Origin: a virus
Virus record (IMG/VR): IMGVR_UViG_3300040801_002129
Location: 1-30,936 of that record
Reading direction: 5' to 3' (one strand)
DNA length: 30,936 bases
Positions 7,674 to 13,525 of this stretch are shown here, one piece after another (position 1 is the first letter of the stretch; every line of letters begins with the position of its first letter). Both the position numbers and the translations under genes were made by a program. The notes under the pieces are model-generated. The model had not been told where the DNA came from, searched no databases, and saw nothing but the letters and a program-made list of their open reading frames with translations.

Positions 7674-8297
7674 TTACAACGAGGACGCGTAGAATATATG
7701 ATCATCAACTACAGCAACGCGCTGGAACCTACGAGCCCACTCGGGCGGATCGATCCAGTTAGCGCGATAGTGATCAGCACCATACGTGAAATCGACAATT
7801 CGCGATTCGGGGTCAGTCAGCACCGATGCGATAGCTTGCGCTCTAGCGAAAGCTTGTTGATCGGTTGGGTAGTCGGATCGACCATCGCAGAACCAAGAGA
7901 ATTGGCACATATTGCGAACTGGGAGACCGTTAGCGTGCCAGTGCAGCGTTTGCTGCACAACACCACAGATGTCATTTGGGAATCGATCATCCGCAACACG
8001 CTTGATAGTCACAATGCCAACAGCTAGTTGCCCTCGAGTTGATTGACCCCGCGCTTCGTGGTAAATGTTGATGGCTAGACACCGCCGCTCTTCGGGGGTG
8101 ACGTTTGCGATAGTCGGTACCAGCTGTGAGGCATGCTCTTCGAACTCACTGCGGGTTGTATCATACCTACTAACGCGATCGATCGAAGTGTGCGTAGGGA
8201 GATCTACAGTACGAACGACCGTATCAGGGATGGTTCCGATTCTGATGAAGACGAGTCCGACGGTGAACAGGATAGCATGTACGGTATTGAGCCGCAT
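7674..8297 (-). CDS. SleB-type cell wall hydrolase (endolysin)
   Basis: 207 residues. Residues about 70-205 form a Hydrolase_2 (SleB-like) domain: CLAINIYHEARGQ with the probable catalytic Glu81, QLAVGIVTIKRVADDRFP, CQFSWFCDG and FTYGADHYRA ... W, all characteristic of this peptidoglycan lytic transglycosylase family. Residues about 7-23 are hydrophobic (HAILFTVGLVFIRIGTI) and may act as a signal or signal-anchor-release segment, allowing export without a holin. The start at 8297 has AAGGGAG upstream. A sigma70-like promoter (8331-8359) lies ahead, so its expression may not depend solely on late transcription. Probable lysis enzyme. Confidence 0.88.
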   Translation of the reverse strand: MRLNTVHAILFTVGLVFIRIGTIPDTVVRTVDLPTHTSIDRVSRYDTTRSEFEEHASQLVPTIANVTPEERRCLAINIYHEARGQSTRGQLAVGIVTIKRVADDRFPNDICGVVQQTLHWHANGLPVRNMCQFSWFCDGRSDYPTDQQAFARAQAIASVLTDPESRIVDFTYGADHYRANWIDPPEWARRFQRVAVVDDHIFYASSL

Positions 8298-8330
8298 TTC
8301 ATACTCCCTTCATTATACCCAATTGACGCC

Positions 8331-8359
8331 ATTATACACGGCTAGTGTGAGGTGATCAA
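8331..8359 (-). promoter_or_regulatory. Sigma70-like promoter before the cell wall hydrolase
   Basis: Minus strand: TTGATC (8359-8354), a 17-nt spacer and a perfect TATAAT (8336-8331). The -35 box overlaps the stop codon of the upstream oxygenase-like gene. A second TATAAT at 8317-8312 lacks a good -35. The same TTGATC with a 17-nt spacer recurs at 22346-22374. Confidence 0.55.
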
Positions 8360-8979
8360 CTCATGTACGGCTTAAGCCAGGCGCGAAAATCCCCTGGGAA
8401 ATCGGTGGGTTGGTATAGAAAAGGCTCCGTAGCAGCGATATGGAACCTGATTTGGAAGAGCTCTCCGGCTAGAACGGGTGCAGTTCTGTGGAGGAAATGT
8501 GGATCGCTGGGAAAGACTACCAACGTCCCACGCTCCGGTTGGAAGCCAAATCCGTGTTGTGCAAATTCTAGCTTACCGCCCATCACCTCGAAATTGGGGT
8601 CAAACGGTGGCTGAGATTGGTGATCCATCATGAACGCAACGCATGTCAGATCGCGGTCGCGCACACGAACCCACTTCTTTCGGAGATATTCGCTGTTCCC
8701 ACACTTCCAATCATCTTTCCCTTCCTCCACGTGCCACTCAAATACTGGACGTTCGGTACCTCGGTATTCGATGTTATAGTGGTCTTCGATCTCTTCGATG
8801 TAGGGTTCAAACCGTTCGAACACACCTTTCTCGTGCTTGGCACTATGACGGATAGATGTGATGGGATCGCCCTGTGGGTCAGTATCAGGGACCGTAACGT
8901 CCAAATCGGCGATAATTTGCTCGCACATAAGCGGCGAGAGGAAGTTGCGAAATACTAGGAACGGGGATTTTGGTGTCAT
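8356..8979 (-). CDS. 2OG-Fe(II) oxygenase-like protein
   Basis: 207 residues. The C-terminal half has the double-stranded beta-helix pattern of phage 2OG-Fe(II) oxygenases: DLTCVAFMMD, FEVMGGKLEFAQHGFGF, RGTLVVFPSDPHFLHR and FQIRFHI. Candidate iron ligands are His83/Glu85 (HVE, an HxE variant of HxD) and His164; Arg178 may bind 2-oxoglutarate. Members of this phage group sometimes lack a full ligand set, so activity cannot be assumed. Substrate unknown. The start overlaps the stop of the preceding gene (TAATG), placing it in the operon behind the protease-fold protein. Confidence 0.75.
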   Translation of the reverse strand: MTPKSPFLVFRNFLSPLMCEQIIADLDVTVPDTDPQGDPITSIRHSAKHEKGVFERFEPYIEEIEDHYNIEYRGTERPVFEWHVEEGKDDWKCGNSEYLRKKWVRVRDRDLTCVAFMMDHQSQPPFDPNFEVMGGKLEFAQHGFGFQPERGTLVVFPSDPHFLHRTAPVLAGELFQIRFHIAATEPFLYQPTDFPGDFRAWLKPYMS

Positions 8980-9971
8980 TAGTAATCGACGTCGTTGAGG
9001 CGCTCAACAGCTTCAGTTTGCAGCACCCGAACAAGTTCTTTTAGAGTTAGGTTCGAGTTCTCGAAGATTGTAAACAACTGCGCAGCGGCTTCCTTATCGA
9101 CGCCTGGCTCCTCATGTTCAAAGATGACTTCTTCTTGTGCCAGCTCTTCGGAGAGCTGTTGGATTGCGATGTCGGCGAGCTCTTCTTCCGTGCACTCTTC
9201 CTTGATGATGTTTGGATCGATGATGAAGTTACCCGCCTCCAGAGCATTTTGACCGATCAAGAAGGGGTGATCCATGTGATCGCGGTCATTGAGGTTGACC
9301 TTAACATCTTTCAGCATCTTATCGGCAATCTTGATGTTCAGCGACACTACGGGGCGGTACACTGTTTCTTCTGATGATGGGATACGCACCGCCTGCTGAT
9401 CGACTAGAGGTAGAGTGAATCGATTGTCCGACAGATCGGGGTTCATAAAGCTGACGCGACGCGCTTCTCTGTCTACTTGGATGTCCTCAGCGTGCATCGA
9501 GCAGATTGATGCGCCGGTATCTACTTTACCGGTCATTTCCTTGCCGGTTGGTAGGTCAACGACCATTACTTTAACGATATCAGGAATGATGCGATCGTCG
9601 TCGATTTGGCTCATCCCTTCCATCGTGCTACGCATACCTCCAAAACGCGCAGAAGACATCAGCCTAACGTCATTCGGAACAATGTGCATGTTGTTTGTGT
9701 TCGCGCGCCAGATGAATACCAGCCAGTTCGCCATGTTCTTGTCCTTGGCGCTCTGCACGTTTTGAGGCTGCTTGCGAACGGTGTAGATCATCAGACCTGG
9801 GTTGTTCTTTTCTAGCATTGCCTGCATGCTGTGCTCGGAGCTGCGCAGGAACACGAACTGCACGCCATCGATTGTTAACAGATCGACGCCGTCTTGCCCT
9901 TGATCGGTGAAGTGAACCTGACCGCCTTTGAATTCTTGCTCGAGAGCACTTAGGTTTGCGTACTTTTTCAT
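8979..9971 (-). CDS. Retropepsin-like (RimK-associated protease fold) protein
   Basis: 330 residues. A central segment (about 133-252) matches the retropepsin-like family of putative ATP-dependent zinc proteases associated with RimK (DUF785 type): GKVDTGASICSMHA with the catalytic-type D151-T152-G153, then V-x-F, YRPVVSLNIKIA, NLNDRDHMDHPFLIGQNAL and FIIDP. An unrelated N-terminal region of about 130 residues precedes it and an acidic helical tail follows. The fold assignment is well supported; substrate and zinc or ATP dependence are not. The start overlaps the nuclease stop (ATGA) with AAGGG upstream and a late-promoter motif 31 nt before the ATG, inside the nuclease gene. Confidence 0.8.
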   Translation of the reverse strand: MKKYANLSALEQEFKGGQVHFTDQGQDGVDLLTIDGVQFVFLRSSEHSMQAMLEKNNPGLMIYTVRKQPQNVQSAKDKNMANWLVFIWRANTNNMHIVPNDVRLMSSARFGGMRSTMEGMSQIDDDRIIPDIVKVMVVDLPTGKEMTGKVDTGASICSMHAEDIQVDREARRVSFMNPDLSDNRFTLPLVDQQAVRIPSSEETVYRPVVSLNIKIADKMLKDVKVNLNDRDHMDHPFLIGQNALEAGNFIIDPNIIKEECTEEELADIAIQQLSEELAQEEVIFEHEEPGVDKEAAAQLFTIFENSNLTLKELVRVLQTEAVERLNDVDY

Positions 9972-10651
9972 GTATTGCGACCCTTCATATCGTCGTAGAA
10001 GGTATTTATGCGGTCTAACAGGGGCCCAACGTAATCATCAATCTTTCTACGATACACCATTGGCATCATGCCCTTTTCAACGGCAATGACGACCGCAATA
10101 TCCTCAATCGGTTCATCGAACAGTTCGAAATACATAATCGCGTACGCCGTGCACTGCAAGAAATAGTCTTGCACCATACTTTCGTCTTTGTTGTTGTTCG
10201 AAGTCTTGAAGTCGATTACTGACAGCGTTCCGTCATACTCGCCGATGCAGTCGACCGTACCGGCAAGGCGTAACTGCTCGCTGTACATGAACAGTTCTTG
10301 TGCTCGAATATTGTTGATTTTGTTCAGACGGACCTTAATCTGATTGAACAGCCGCGCGTGCTCAGCCTTATAACCCTTAGTTGGGTTTTTGTCGTTCATC
10401 AAGTACTTTTCTGCCATCTCATGAACGGCAGTGCCGCGCTGCGCGCATCTCTTTTGCTCGCGATCAGCTTTTGCATCGCCCAGCATGTTGCGCCAGTTTT
10501 CTAGCCACGGCTTGTCACCGTGACCGAGTACTGTAGTGATCGAAGGATAGGCTTCGCCGTTAGGACAACGATACCAGCGCTGAGAACCGCGCTGCTCTCG
10601 CTCAATGGGGCCTAGGTCGTAAGGTGTTCCAAGAGTTGTAAACCGTGACAT
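9968..10651 (-). CDS. PD-(D/E)XK nuclease, RecB/Cas4-like
   Basis: 227 residues. Visible in order are PSITTVLG near 36-43 (typical of phage RecB-like exonucleases), a helix with RGTAVHEMAE (His77) near 72-81, the Glu125/Asp134 region (SEQLRLAGTVDCIG) and the core VIDFKTS with Asp147 and Lys149, followed by a helix with Q166 (YFLQCTAYA). All nuclease-core residues of the RecB/Cas4 type are present; the four Cys of Cas4 iron-sulfur proteins are not obvious. Similar exonucleases are widespread in T4-like marine phages. No ribosome-binding site precedes the ATG; instead a late promoter motif ends 5 nt before it, predicting a leaderless late mRNA. Confidence 0.87.
   Translation of the reverse strand: MSRFTTLGTPYDLGPIEREQRGSQRWYRCPNGEAYPSITTVLGHGDKPWLENWRNMLGDAKADREQKRCAQRGTAVHEMAEKYLMNDKNPTKGYKAEHARLFNQIKVRLNKINNIRAQELFMYSEQLRLAGTVDCIGEYDGTLSVIDFKTSNNNKDESMVQDYFLQCTAYAIMYFELFDEPIEDIAVVIAVEKGMMPMVYRRKIDDYVGPLLDRINTFYDDMKGRNT
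10003..10010 (-). promoter_or_regulatory. Late promoter motif CATAAATA inside nuclease gene
   Basis: Minus-strand CATAAATACC within the last codons of the nuclease gene, 31 nt before the ATG at 9971, with AAGGG between. It could give a separate late transcript for the retropepsin-like gene. Because it also encodes R-I-N-T of the nuclease, chance cannot be excluded. Confidence 0.4.
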
Positions 10652-10656
10652 AACGG

Positions 10657-10664
10657 TATTTACT
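10657..10664 (-). promoter_or_regulatory. Late promoter AGTAAATA, 5 nt before nuclease ATG
   Basis: Minus-strand AGTAAATA, then CCGTT, then ATG at 10651. There is no ribosome-binding site between promoter and start. With T4 geometry (TATAAATA at -13 to -6) the first transcribed base would be the A of AUG. It is one of four promoters in the window with exactly this 5-nt spacing. Confidence 0.65.
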
Positions 10665-10693
10665 CTACCTTAACCCGCAGGTTAAGGGAACAG

Positions 10694-11047
10694 TTAATTG
10701 CCAGAAAGTCGCTTATTTAGCTTAGATACAAGTTTGGAGCTGGCGGTGCGCTTAGTGATGCGAGCTTTGCGGCGAATCACGCCACCCTTGGTTCGCATGA
10801 CCTTGCGCCCCTGGCGCTTCTTCTTGGGGTCGGCCCGCGTCATGCATAGCTTGGGGTCTGAAACAACCTTGCCTTCTTTTGGGCCAGAAGTACAACGATA
10901 CATCTTCTTAACCTGCTTACCAGTGCGCTTGTATGCACGCTTAGCAGCCTCTTCGATGATCTCTTCATTCTCACCTACGTACACAATCTCGCAGTCGACA
11001 CACTCGTCTTCCTGAATAATGCCATAGATCTCTTTGAGCAGGCTCAT
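10694..11047 (-). CDS. Basic Cys-motif protein with LxE leader (putative internal head protein)
   Basis: 117 residues, paralogue of the next upstream gene. It begins MSLLKEIYGII, an acidic helix with CVDC (C16, C19), then YRCTSGPKEGKVVSDPKLC (C52, C68), then about 45 residues very rich in Lys and Arg with no acidic stretch. The four Cys could bind one zinc; the basic tail should bind nucleic acid. The N-terminal L-x-E site (LLKE/I) fits cleavage by a T4 gp21-type prohead protease, which would release a basic protein into the head, as for T4 internal proteins. AAGGA precedes the ATG. Packaging is inference; the family itself is not named. Confidence 0.78.
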   Translation of the reverse strand: MSLLKEIYGIIQEDECVDCEIVYVGENEEIIEEAAKRAYKRTGKQVKKMYRCTSGPKEGKVVSDPKLCMTRADPKKKRQGRKVMRTKGGVIRRKARITKRTASSKLVSKLNKRLSGN

Positions 11048-11057
11048 GGTGTTTCCT

Positions 11058-11453
11058 TTACTTTACCGTTTTTGGCTTACGCGACTGGCTCTGACGCTTT
11101 AGGCGCTTATTCGCCTTACGAACCATGCGCGACGTGTTGGTCTTCAGGGAGATTTTTGACTTGCGAATACGCAGTCCCTTGTGTTCGGCAGCGATCTTTC
11201 GACCGGCGAGTACACGTGCCATGGATTTGCGCTTTACGCACGTTTTGGGATCGGCAACTAGGCGACCTTTCTTTTCGCCAGCAGCACAGCGGAACTTGCG
11301 AGTCATCTTCTTTCCTTCACGGCGGAAAGCAGAGATCGCCCGCTCGTTGAGGATCTCATCGTTCTCGTCTACGTGTACCCATTCTCCTTCGATCAGGCAC
11401 TCGTCGCAATCTTCATCGCGAATTAGTTCATACAGTTCTGCTAGCAAACTCAT
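11058..11453 (-). CDS. Basic Cys-motif protein, paralogue, with LxE leader
   Basis: 131 residues. I chose ATG 11453 (MSLLAELYELI) because a longer frame from 11504 would run deep into the upstream gene and because the paralogue starts at the same place. Shared features are the LLxE leader, CDEC (C16, C19), FRCAAGEKKGRLVADPKTC (C56, C72; same 16-residue spacing as in the paralogue) and a long Lys/Arg tail (KKANKRLKR style). GGGAG lies upstream. LLAE/L resembles the cleavage site of T4 gp23 (L-A-E before Ile). A tandem duplication with diverged tails is likely; proposed role is DNA-associated internal head protein (inference). Confidence 0.78.
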   Translation of the reverse strand: MSLLAELYELIRDEDCDECLIEGEWVHVDENDEILNERAISAFRREGKKMTRKFRCAAGEKKGRLVADPKTCVKRKSMARVLAGRKIAAEHKGLRIRKSKISLKTNTSRMVRKANKRLKRQSQSRKPKTVK

Positions 11454-11454
11454 G

Positions 11455-11721
11455 TTATGCTCGTGCTCCCACTTCCTGGCGAGACCCACCTGCACTCGTG
11501 ACACGATCTACCGCGGTCTTTTTCATTTGCTCTATGCGCTTCTGCTCGGGGTCACGTCGCACCGCTTGGCGGTAGAGCCTTTGAAATTCTGCAGGATTGG
11601 TTCTCAGCAAATTCGTTTTTGACTTCAGCTGAGGTGTTCGTTCAACGAAGTCTTGATCAATAGACATGTTCTCTGTCTCTGCTTGCTCAAGCAAGTACTC
11701 TTTGAATGTGATGTTAGCCAT
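11455..11721 (-). CDS. Small basic protein with capsid-targeting-like leader
   Basis: 88 residues, hydrophilic and net basic after the first 20. The N terminus MANITFKEYLLEQAE resembles the T4 internal-protein capsid-targeting sequences (type MKTYQEFIAEA), with LLE/Q as candidate prohead-protease site. The rest is charged helix (AEFQRLYRQAVRRDPEQK) without recognised domain. The ATG overlaps the upstream stop by one base (TAATG), and 1 nt separates its stop from the next ATG, so it is the middle of a tight four-gene block. Function otherwise unknown. Confidence 0.75.
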   Translation of the reverse strand: MANITFKEYLLEQAETENMSIDQDFVERTPQLKSKTNLLRTNPAEFQRLYRQAVRRDPEQKRIEQMKKTAVDRVTSAGGSRQEVGARA

Positions 11722-12761
11722 TATTTGTTACCCAAGTATTTGAACAAGTAGCGTAGAAAGTCTTGCGGGTCCATCTTGCCGTCCCCGTCGCCATCTACTT
11801 TACCAAAGACGTTCACCTTACCGCCTTCGAGATCTTCCTCCTGCTCGACGCCGTCCATACCAGCGGAGTTGTCCGCTGCTATATCGTGCTTCCAGCGAGC
11901 TAGTTGCGCGAGGCGCTTAGCCTCTTTATCGCCTTCCTTCTTGTTTTTATAGTACGCTTCCATGTCAAGAATTTGCTCTTCTTGACGAACCTTGGCCATT
12001 GCAGCTTCGCGTTCAGCCTCGGCCTTCTTTGCCTCCGCTTCGGCTTCTTTTGCCGACGCTTCGGCTGCAGCTGCATCTTGCTGAGATTTGAGTAGGTCGA
12101 TTACTTGCGACAGCATCGACATTTGGTCGAATTCGTCTCCGCCTTCTTCGTCGGCCTCCATATCAAGGTCTTCGTCGTCGAGGTCGCCTTCTTCAGCGCT
12201 CAGATCACCTTCCTCGTTGCCCTCGGCATCGTCTAGCGTCTCTTCGTTTGCAGCGGTCGCGTCTTCCTCTTCGTCTTCTTCAATCTCAGGCCAAACCACA
12301 TCAACAATTGTAAAGCGATCGCGAAGTTTGAAAAGGACCTCTGCAATCTCCATCGACGACATATCTGTCTCGGATTCTTCTTCGTCGTCGCCGTGTAGCA
12401 TGTGCGACAGTGCTGTTTCGAAGTCATCGGCTTCCTCAGAGGCAACACGAACGCGAACAACGTTACCGTTTTCGTCCTCGAGCCCGAACATCTTTGTATC
12501 TTCTAGATGCTTAGCCTTCTTGTCGGCAGCCTGCATCTTCGACTTGACAGCCTCGGCGTCAAATGTTTGGTCGGCCTCAGCAACGACCGTCATCGTCATG
12601 AAGTTGCCAACCGGCTTCAGACGACTGCGAATTTCCATCTCTCGCTTCAGGCCTTTCTTAGAAGCCTTGGCACCGAGTACGCTACGGAAGCCTGCAATAG
12701 CACCAGCTGTCGTGGCGCCACCTGCAGCCATCTCGGAGATTACTTCTTTGAGTAGTGACAT
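11721..12761 (-). CDS. Acidic EF-hand protein with LxE leader (putative core/scaffold-like protein)
   Basis: 346 residues. Order: leader MSLLKEVISEMAAGG; Ala/Gly-rich then basic region to about 55; mixed domain with FMTMTVVAEAD and VVRVRVASEE; a region 125-215 extremely rich in Asp and Glu; a long Ala/Glu/Lys coiled coil (about 220-265) and a C-terminal EF-hand loop at 323-334 (DGDGDGKMDPQD) followed by FLRYLFKYL. The loop has acidic residues at positions 1, 3, 5, 9 and 12. Acidic coiled-coil proteins with protease sites are typical of prohead scaffolds, but T4 gp22 identity is not claimed. It has a late promoter 32 nt upstream and AGGACGG before the ATG. Confidence 0.8.
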   Translation of the reverse strand: MSLLKEVISEMAAGGATTAGAIAGFRSVLGAKASKKGLKREMEIRSRLKPVGNFMTMTVVAEADQTFDAEAVKSKMQAADKKAKHLEDTKMFGLEDENGNVVRVRVASEEADDFETALSHMLHGDDEEESETDMSSMEIAEVLFKLRDRFTIVDVVWPEIEEDEEEDATAANEETLDDAEGNEEGDLSAEEGDLDDEDLDMEADEEGGDEFDQMSMLSQVIDLLKSQQDAAAAEASAKEAEAEAKKAEAEREAAMAKVRQEEQILDMEAYYKNKKEGDKEAKRLAQLARWKHDIAADNSAGMDGVEQEEDLEGGKVNVFGKVDGDGDGKMDPQDFLRYLFKYLGNK

Positions 12762-12792
12762 TAAGACCGTCCTATCGATAGTGAATCGATGG

Positions 12793-12800
12793 TATTTATT
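12793..12800 (-). promoter_or_regulatory. Late promoter AATAAATA for the four-gene LxE block
   Basis: Minus-strand AATAAATACC, 31 nt before the ATG at 12761. It lies just past a strong terminator, so the block starts a new transcription unit. The predicted leader contains two ATCGAT copies (12774-12779 and 12785-12790) that can pair as a short hairpin before the ribosome-binding site. Confidence 0.65.
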
Positions 12801-12820
12801 CTGGTGGGCAGGTGGGCAAC

Positions 12821-12850
12821 AAAAAAACCCGGACAGCGCTGCCCGGGTTT
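12821..12850 (-). terminator. Intrinsic terminator ending the helicase operon
   Basis: Minus strand: AAACCCGGGCAG pairs with CTGTCCGGGTTT (one G-U pair) and is followed by an unbroken run of T (positions 827 to 821 of the 12 kb block, i.e. 12827-12821). It lies 22 nt after the stop at 12873 and just before the late promoter at 12793-12800, separating the two operons. Confidence 0.9.
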
Positions 12851-12872
12851 CGTGTGGTAGAACGGAACTCTA

Positions 12873-13175
12873 TTAGAGAATTTCGGTCTGATCAGGTTTG
12901 AAAGTTCGCCACTTCGGATCTAGTTGAATTCCTTTCGAGTGGTCTAGCCAATCTTCAAACGAGAAAGCAGTTCGCATGTGCTGTTTGAGATATGCTGCAT
13001 ACTCTGTGTAGTGATCACCTAGACTTTCACGAAGAGGTTGTGGAACGCTTGTAACGTCCAGTGCCTTGATGTTTGACGGAACGACAGTGGGAATCACCAC
13101 ACGTTCCGTCACTTCATCATCTTTCGTGTACCGAATAGTAGCGACTTCACCTACCTTCAGTTTACTCTGCGTCAT
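12873..13175 (-). CDS. Conserved phage protein, WYL_2/Sm-like type
   Basis: 100 residues. The N-terminal 45 form a small beta-barrel-like pattern (VATIRYTKDDEVTERVVIPT, then NIKALDVTSV) and the C-terminal half ends FSFEDWLDHSKG ... KWRTFKPDQTEIL. This arrangement matches, from memory, a short T4-superfamily protein family described as WYL_2/Sm-like; function unknown. It overlaps the end of the upstream gene by 14 nt and ends right before a strong terminator. No obvious ribosome-binding site, suggesting translation by coupling. Confidence 0.75.
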   Translation of the reverse strand: MTQSKLKVGEVATIRYTKDDEVTERVVIPTVVPSNIKALDVTSVPQPLRESLGDHYTEYAAYLKQHMRTAFSFEDWLDHSKGIQLDPKWRTFKPDQTEIL

Positions 13176-13467
13176 CAGCAGGAATGTCCAGTACTGCAGC
13201 GCCTTCGTCGTTAGCCACTGGAACGGCCTCAGCCGCGGCCGCCTCTGCTGCAGCTACCTCACGGACACCAGCCTGAACCTGGCCAGCAAGCTGTCGGCAT
13301 GCAGCATCGAGCTGTGCAAAGCTTTTCTGGGCTGCTGCTCGATCGGCGACCCAGACGTCGTAGGTTGCGATCAGAGCCCGGAGCTGATCCGGCAGTTCAT
13401 CTACGACGTAGGCGACGTCGTCTACCAGTACTTCGCGTGGCTTGGTTGCCTGTGCTTCTTCGTTCAT
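13162..13467 (-). CDS. Small acidic hypothetical protein with Ala-rich coiled coil
   Basis: 101 residues. It starts with AAGGAG upstream. After VLVDDVAYVVDELPDQLRAL it has a helical segment (FAQLDAACRQLAGQVQAG) and an Ala/Glu/Val-rich tail ending in acidic residues. Short phage proteins with this 'bind-own-value/decide' style beta-hairpin followed by a coiled coil are common near replication genes, but I cannot name a function. It overlaps the next gene and lies 56 nt past the helicase stop. Confidence 0.7.
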   Translation of the reverse strand: MNEEAQATKPREVLVDDVAYVVDELPDQLRALIATYDVWVADRAAAQKSFAQLDAACRQLAGQVQAGVREVAAAEAAAAEAVPVANDEGAAVLDIPADDAE

Positions 13468-13513
13468 TATACTTCTCCTTAAGGGTTATGTGTTATGGAT
13501 CTGTTGATGTGTT

Positions 13514-13525
13514 TGACGCGCGTCA
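13514..13525. repeat. 12-bp perfect palindrome over helicase stop codon
   Basis: TGACGCGCGTCA is a perfect 6+6 palindrome with no spacer. Its right-hand TCA is the complement of the helicase TGA stop. No U tract follows, so it is not a normal terminator; it could be a binding site for a dimeric protein or chance. Confidence 0.4.

Noticed and set aside
10712-10721. CTAAATAAG on the minus strand near the end of the basic Cys-motif gene
   Set aside because: It encodes L-N-K and the next gene has its own, better-placed promoter at 10657-10664; probably chance.
12088-12876. Long open plus-strand frame (262 codons), Ser-rich
   Set aside because: It is the mirror of the Asp/Glu-rich region of the minus-strand acidic protein (GAx codons read backwards give TCx Ser codons); no ribosome-binding site and crosses the terminator and promoter.
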